A program made the translations under genes and the position numbers. Under the pieces are notes generated by a model that was given only the letters and a program-made list of their open reading frames with translations, was not told the DNA's origin and ran no database searches. Below, one piece after another: positions 22,156 through 23,235 of a stretch of DNA of 23,235 bases. The first letter of the stretch is position 1; each line of letters opens with the position of its first letter. This stretch comes from DAIMZM01 sp036733985 (lineage in GTDB: Bacteria > Bacillota > Dehalobacteriia > UBA4068), in contig DAIMZM010000032.1 in the NCBI GenBank assembly GCA_036733985.1, positions 1-23,235 on the forward strand, written 5' to 3'.

Positions 22156-23235
22156 GTGAGCGAGATCAAGGATTCCGGCAATGGCATATCAGGCGCTGAC
22201 CTGAAGCATAACGGCAACGGCAATCGCAACGGTAATGGCAACGGCAATTACGACGCCGGGCAGATCCAGATTCTGGAAGGCCTGGAAGGCGTTCGCCGCC
22301 GCCCCGGCATGTATATCGGTTCCACCGGCAGCCGGGGCCTGCACCATCTGGTCTACGAAATCGTGGACAACAGCATTGACGAAGCCCTGGCCGGCTATTG
22401 CGATACCATCATTGTGACGATACGCAAGGATAATAGCGTCACGGTTGAGGATAACGGCCGGGGCATTCCCGTGGGTATTCATGAGAAAACCGGCAAAAGC
22501 GCGGTGGAGGCGGCCCTGACCATGCTCCATGCCGGGGGTAAATTCGGCGGCGGCGGCTATAAGGTCAGCGGCGGCCTCCACGGCGTGGGCATGAGCGTGG
22601 TCAACGCCCTTTCATCCTGGCTGGAAGTGCGGGTGGCCCGGGAAGGCTATCTGTTCCAGCAGGAATATCAAAGGGGCAAACCCCTCTACGACCTGCGCCA
22701 GGTGGGCCTGGCGGATCAAACCGGCACCACCATCAGCTTTGCCCCGGATCCGGAAGTTTTCGAGGAGCTGGCCTATTCCGCCGAGACTCTGGGCAGCCGC
22801 TTGCGGGAGCTGGCCTTCCTGAATCAGGGCATCAGCATTATCCTGAATGATGAGCGGGAAGCCGAACCCTGGACCAAGACCTATAAATACGAGGGCGGGG
22901 TCAAGGACTTTGTCAAATACCTGAACAAAAATAAGGATACCCTGCACCCGATTATTTTTTACGAGGGGGAGCAGGACCGGATCCAGGTGCAGCTGGCCCT
23001 GCAGTATACGGACGGCTATACGGAAAATATTTTTTCCTATGTGAATAATATCCATACCCAGGAAGGCGGCACCCATGAGGCGGGCTTCAAAACCGCTTTG
23101 ACCCGCATCATCAACGACTATGCCCGCCGCCTGAATATCCTCAAGGAAGCCAACCCCAATCTGACCGGCGAGGATATCCGGGAGGGCGTTACCGTGGTGC
23201 TCAGCGTGAAAGTGGAAGAACCCCAGTTCGAGGGG
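22156..23235 (+). CDS. gyrB: DNA gyrase subunit B (partial, 3' end outside window)
   Basis: The 360 visible residues include the ATPase (GHKL) domain: GVRRRPGMYIGST, the N-box EIVDNSIDEALAG, G1 VEDNGRGIPV, and the ATP lid GGGGYKVSGGLHGVGMSVVNAL. The transducer domain begins after about residue 255 (QYTDGYTENIFSYVNNI and GGTHEAGFKTALTR). GyrB powers the negative supercoiling of DNA by gyrase. The GTG at 22156, with GGAGG 10 bases upstream, is the start; a TTG directly before it is less likely. Residues 19-31 are an Asn-Gly repeat inserted before the usual YDAxQIQxLEGLE start. ParE is possible in principle, but the motif wording favours GyrB. recF is not upstream. Confidence 0.92.
   Translation, partial: MSEIKDSGNGISGADLKHNGNGNRNGNGNGNYDAGQIQILEGLEGVRRRPGMYIGSTGSRGLHHLVYEIVDNSIDEALAGYCDTIIVTIRKDNSVTVEDNGRGIPVGIHEKTGKSAVEAALTMLHAGGKFGGGGYKVSGGLHGVGMSVVNALSSWLEVRVAREGYLFQQEYQRGKPLYDLRQVGLADQTGTTISFAPDPEVFEELAYSAETLGSRLRELAFLNQGISIILNDEREAEPWTKTYKYEGGVKDFVKYLNKNKDTLHPIIFYEGEQDRIQVQLALQYTDGYTENIFSYVNNIHTQEGGTHEAGFKTALTRIINDYARRLNILKEANPNLTGEDIREGVTVVLSVKVEEPQFEG

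Overview
The window reads as a GC-rich chromosome segment from a low-GC-lineage Gram-positive (Firmicutes), probably an anaerobic and perhaps spore-forming member of the Clostridia or Negativicutes. The pointers are strong AGGAGG ribosome sites, T-box leaders, a type A RNase P RNA, a ComFB-domain protein, a DUF2284 metal-binding protein, the radical SAM/DUF4130 DNA-repair pair, YitT, and the order trmK - C4 zinc-ribbon protein - rnpB. The exact taxon cannot be read from the sequence alone. I see no insertion sequence, CRISPR array or tRNA gene, and nothing that looks like phage.

Layout. Positions 1-1194 hold the tail of an unknown gene and a membrane-anchored alpha/beta hydrolase. Two strong hairpins follow. 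Positions 1469-2927 (minus) carry three small genes: ComFB-like, DUF2284 and a cupin. Positions 3083-5865 (plus) form a compact operon: a self-cleaving XRE/S24 repressor with a perfect palindrome inside its own promoter, then a radical SAM/helix-hairpin-helix protein and its DUF4130 partner. This looks like a damage-inducible DNA repair cassette. Positions 5866-8035 hold a decayed FAD-oxidoreductase tail, a 3-hydroxyacyl-CoA dehydrogenase homologue in which the catalytic His appears replaced by Asn, and an FCD-type regulator with an unusual winged helix.

Positions 8118-13419 (minus) are the most striking part. Two tandem paralogues each fuse an XRE helix-turn-helix, a cupin and a full AMP-forming acyl-CoA ligase. 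Each has its own consensus promoter and its own complete T-box leader ending in a terminator. My reading of the specifier position in both leaders is a proline codon (CCG and CCU). If that is right, both ligases are induced by uncharged tRNA-Pro.

Positions 13568-17398 are housekeeping: trmK, a zinc-ribbon coiled-coil protein, rnpB, a small orphan, trmB, a zinc-binding protein (minus) and a cold-shock protein. Positions 17553-19287 (minus) hold a cysteine-rich heptad-repeat protein, perhaps of the spore surface, and a His-rich putative metallohydrolase. Positions 19377-21943 carry a YitT membrane protein, a YkgJ-type cysteine-cluster protein and a proline-iminopeptidase-like hydrolase. The window ends inside gyrB, which has its own promoter, is not next to recF, and encodes an unusual Asn-Gly repeat near its N-terminus.

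All identifications come from reading motifs by eye; no database search was run.
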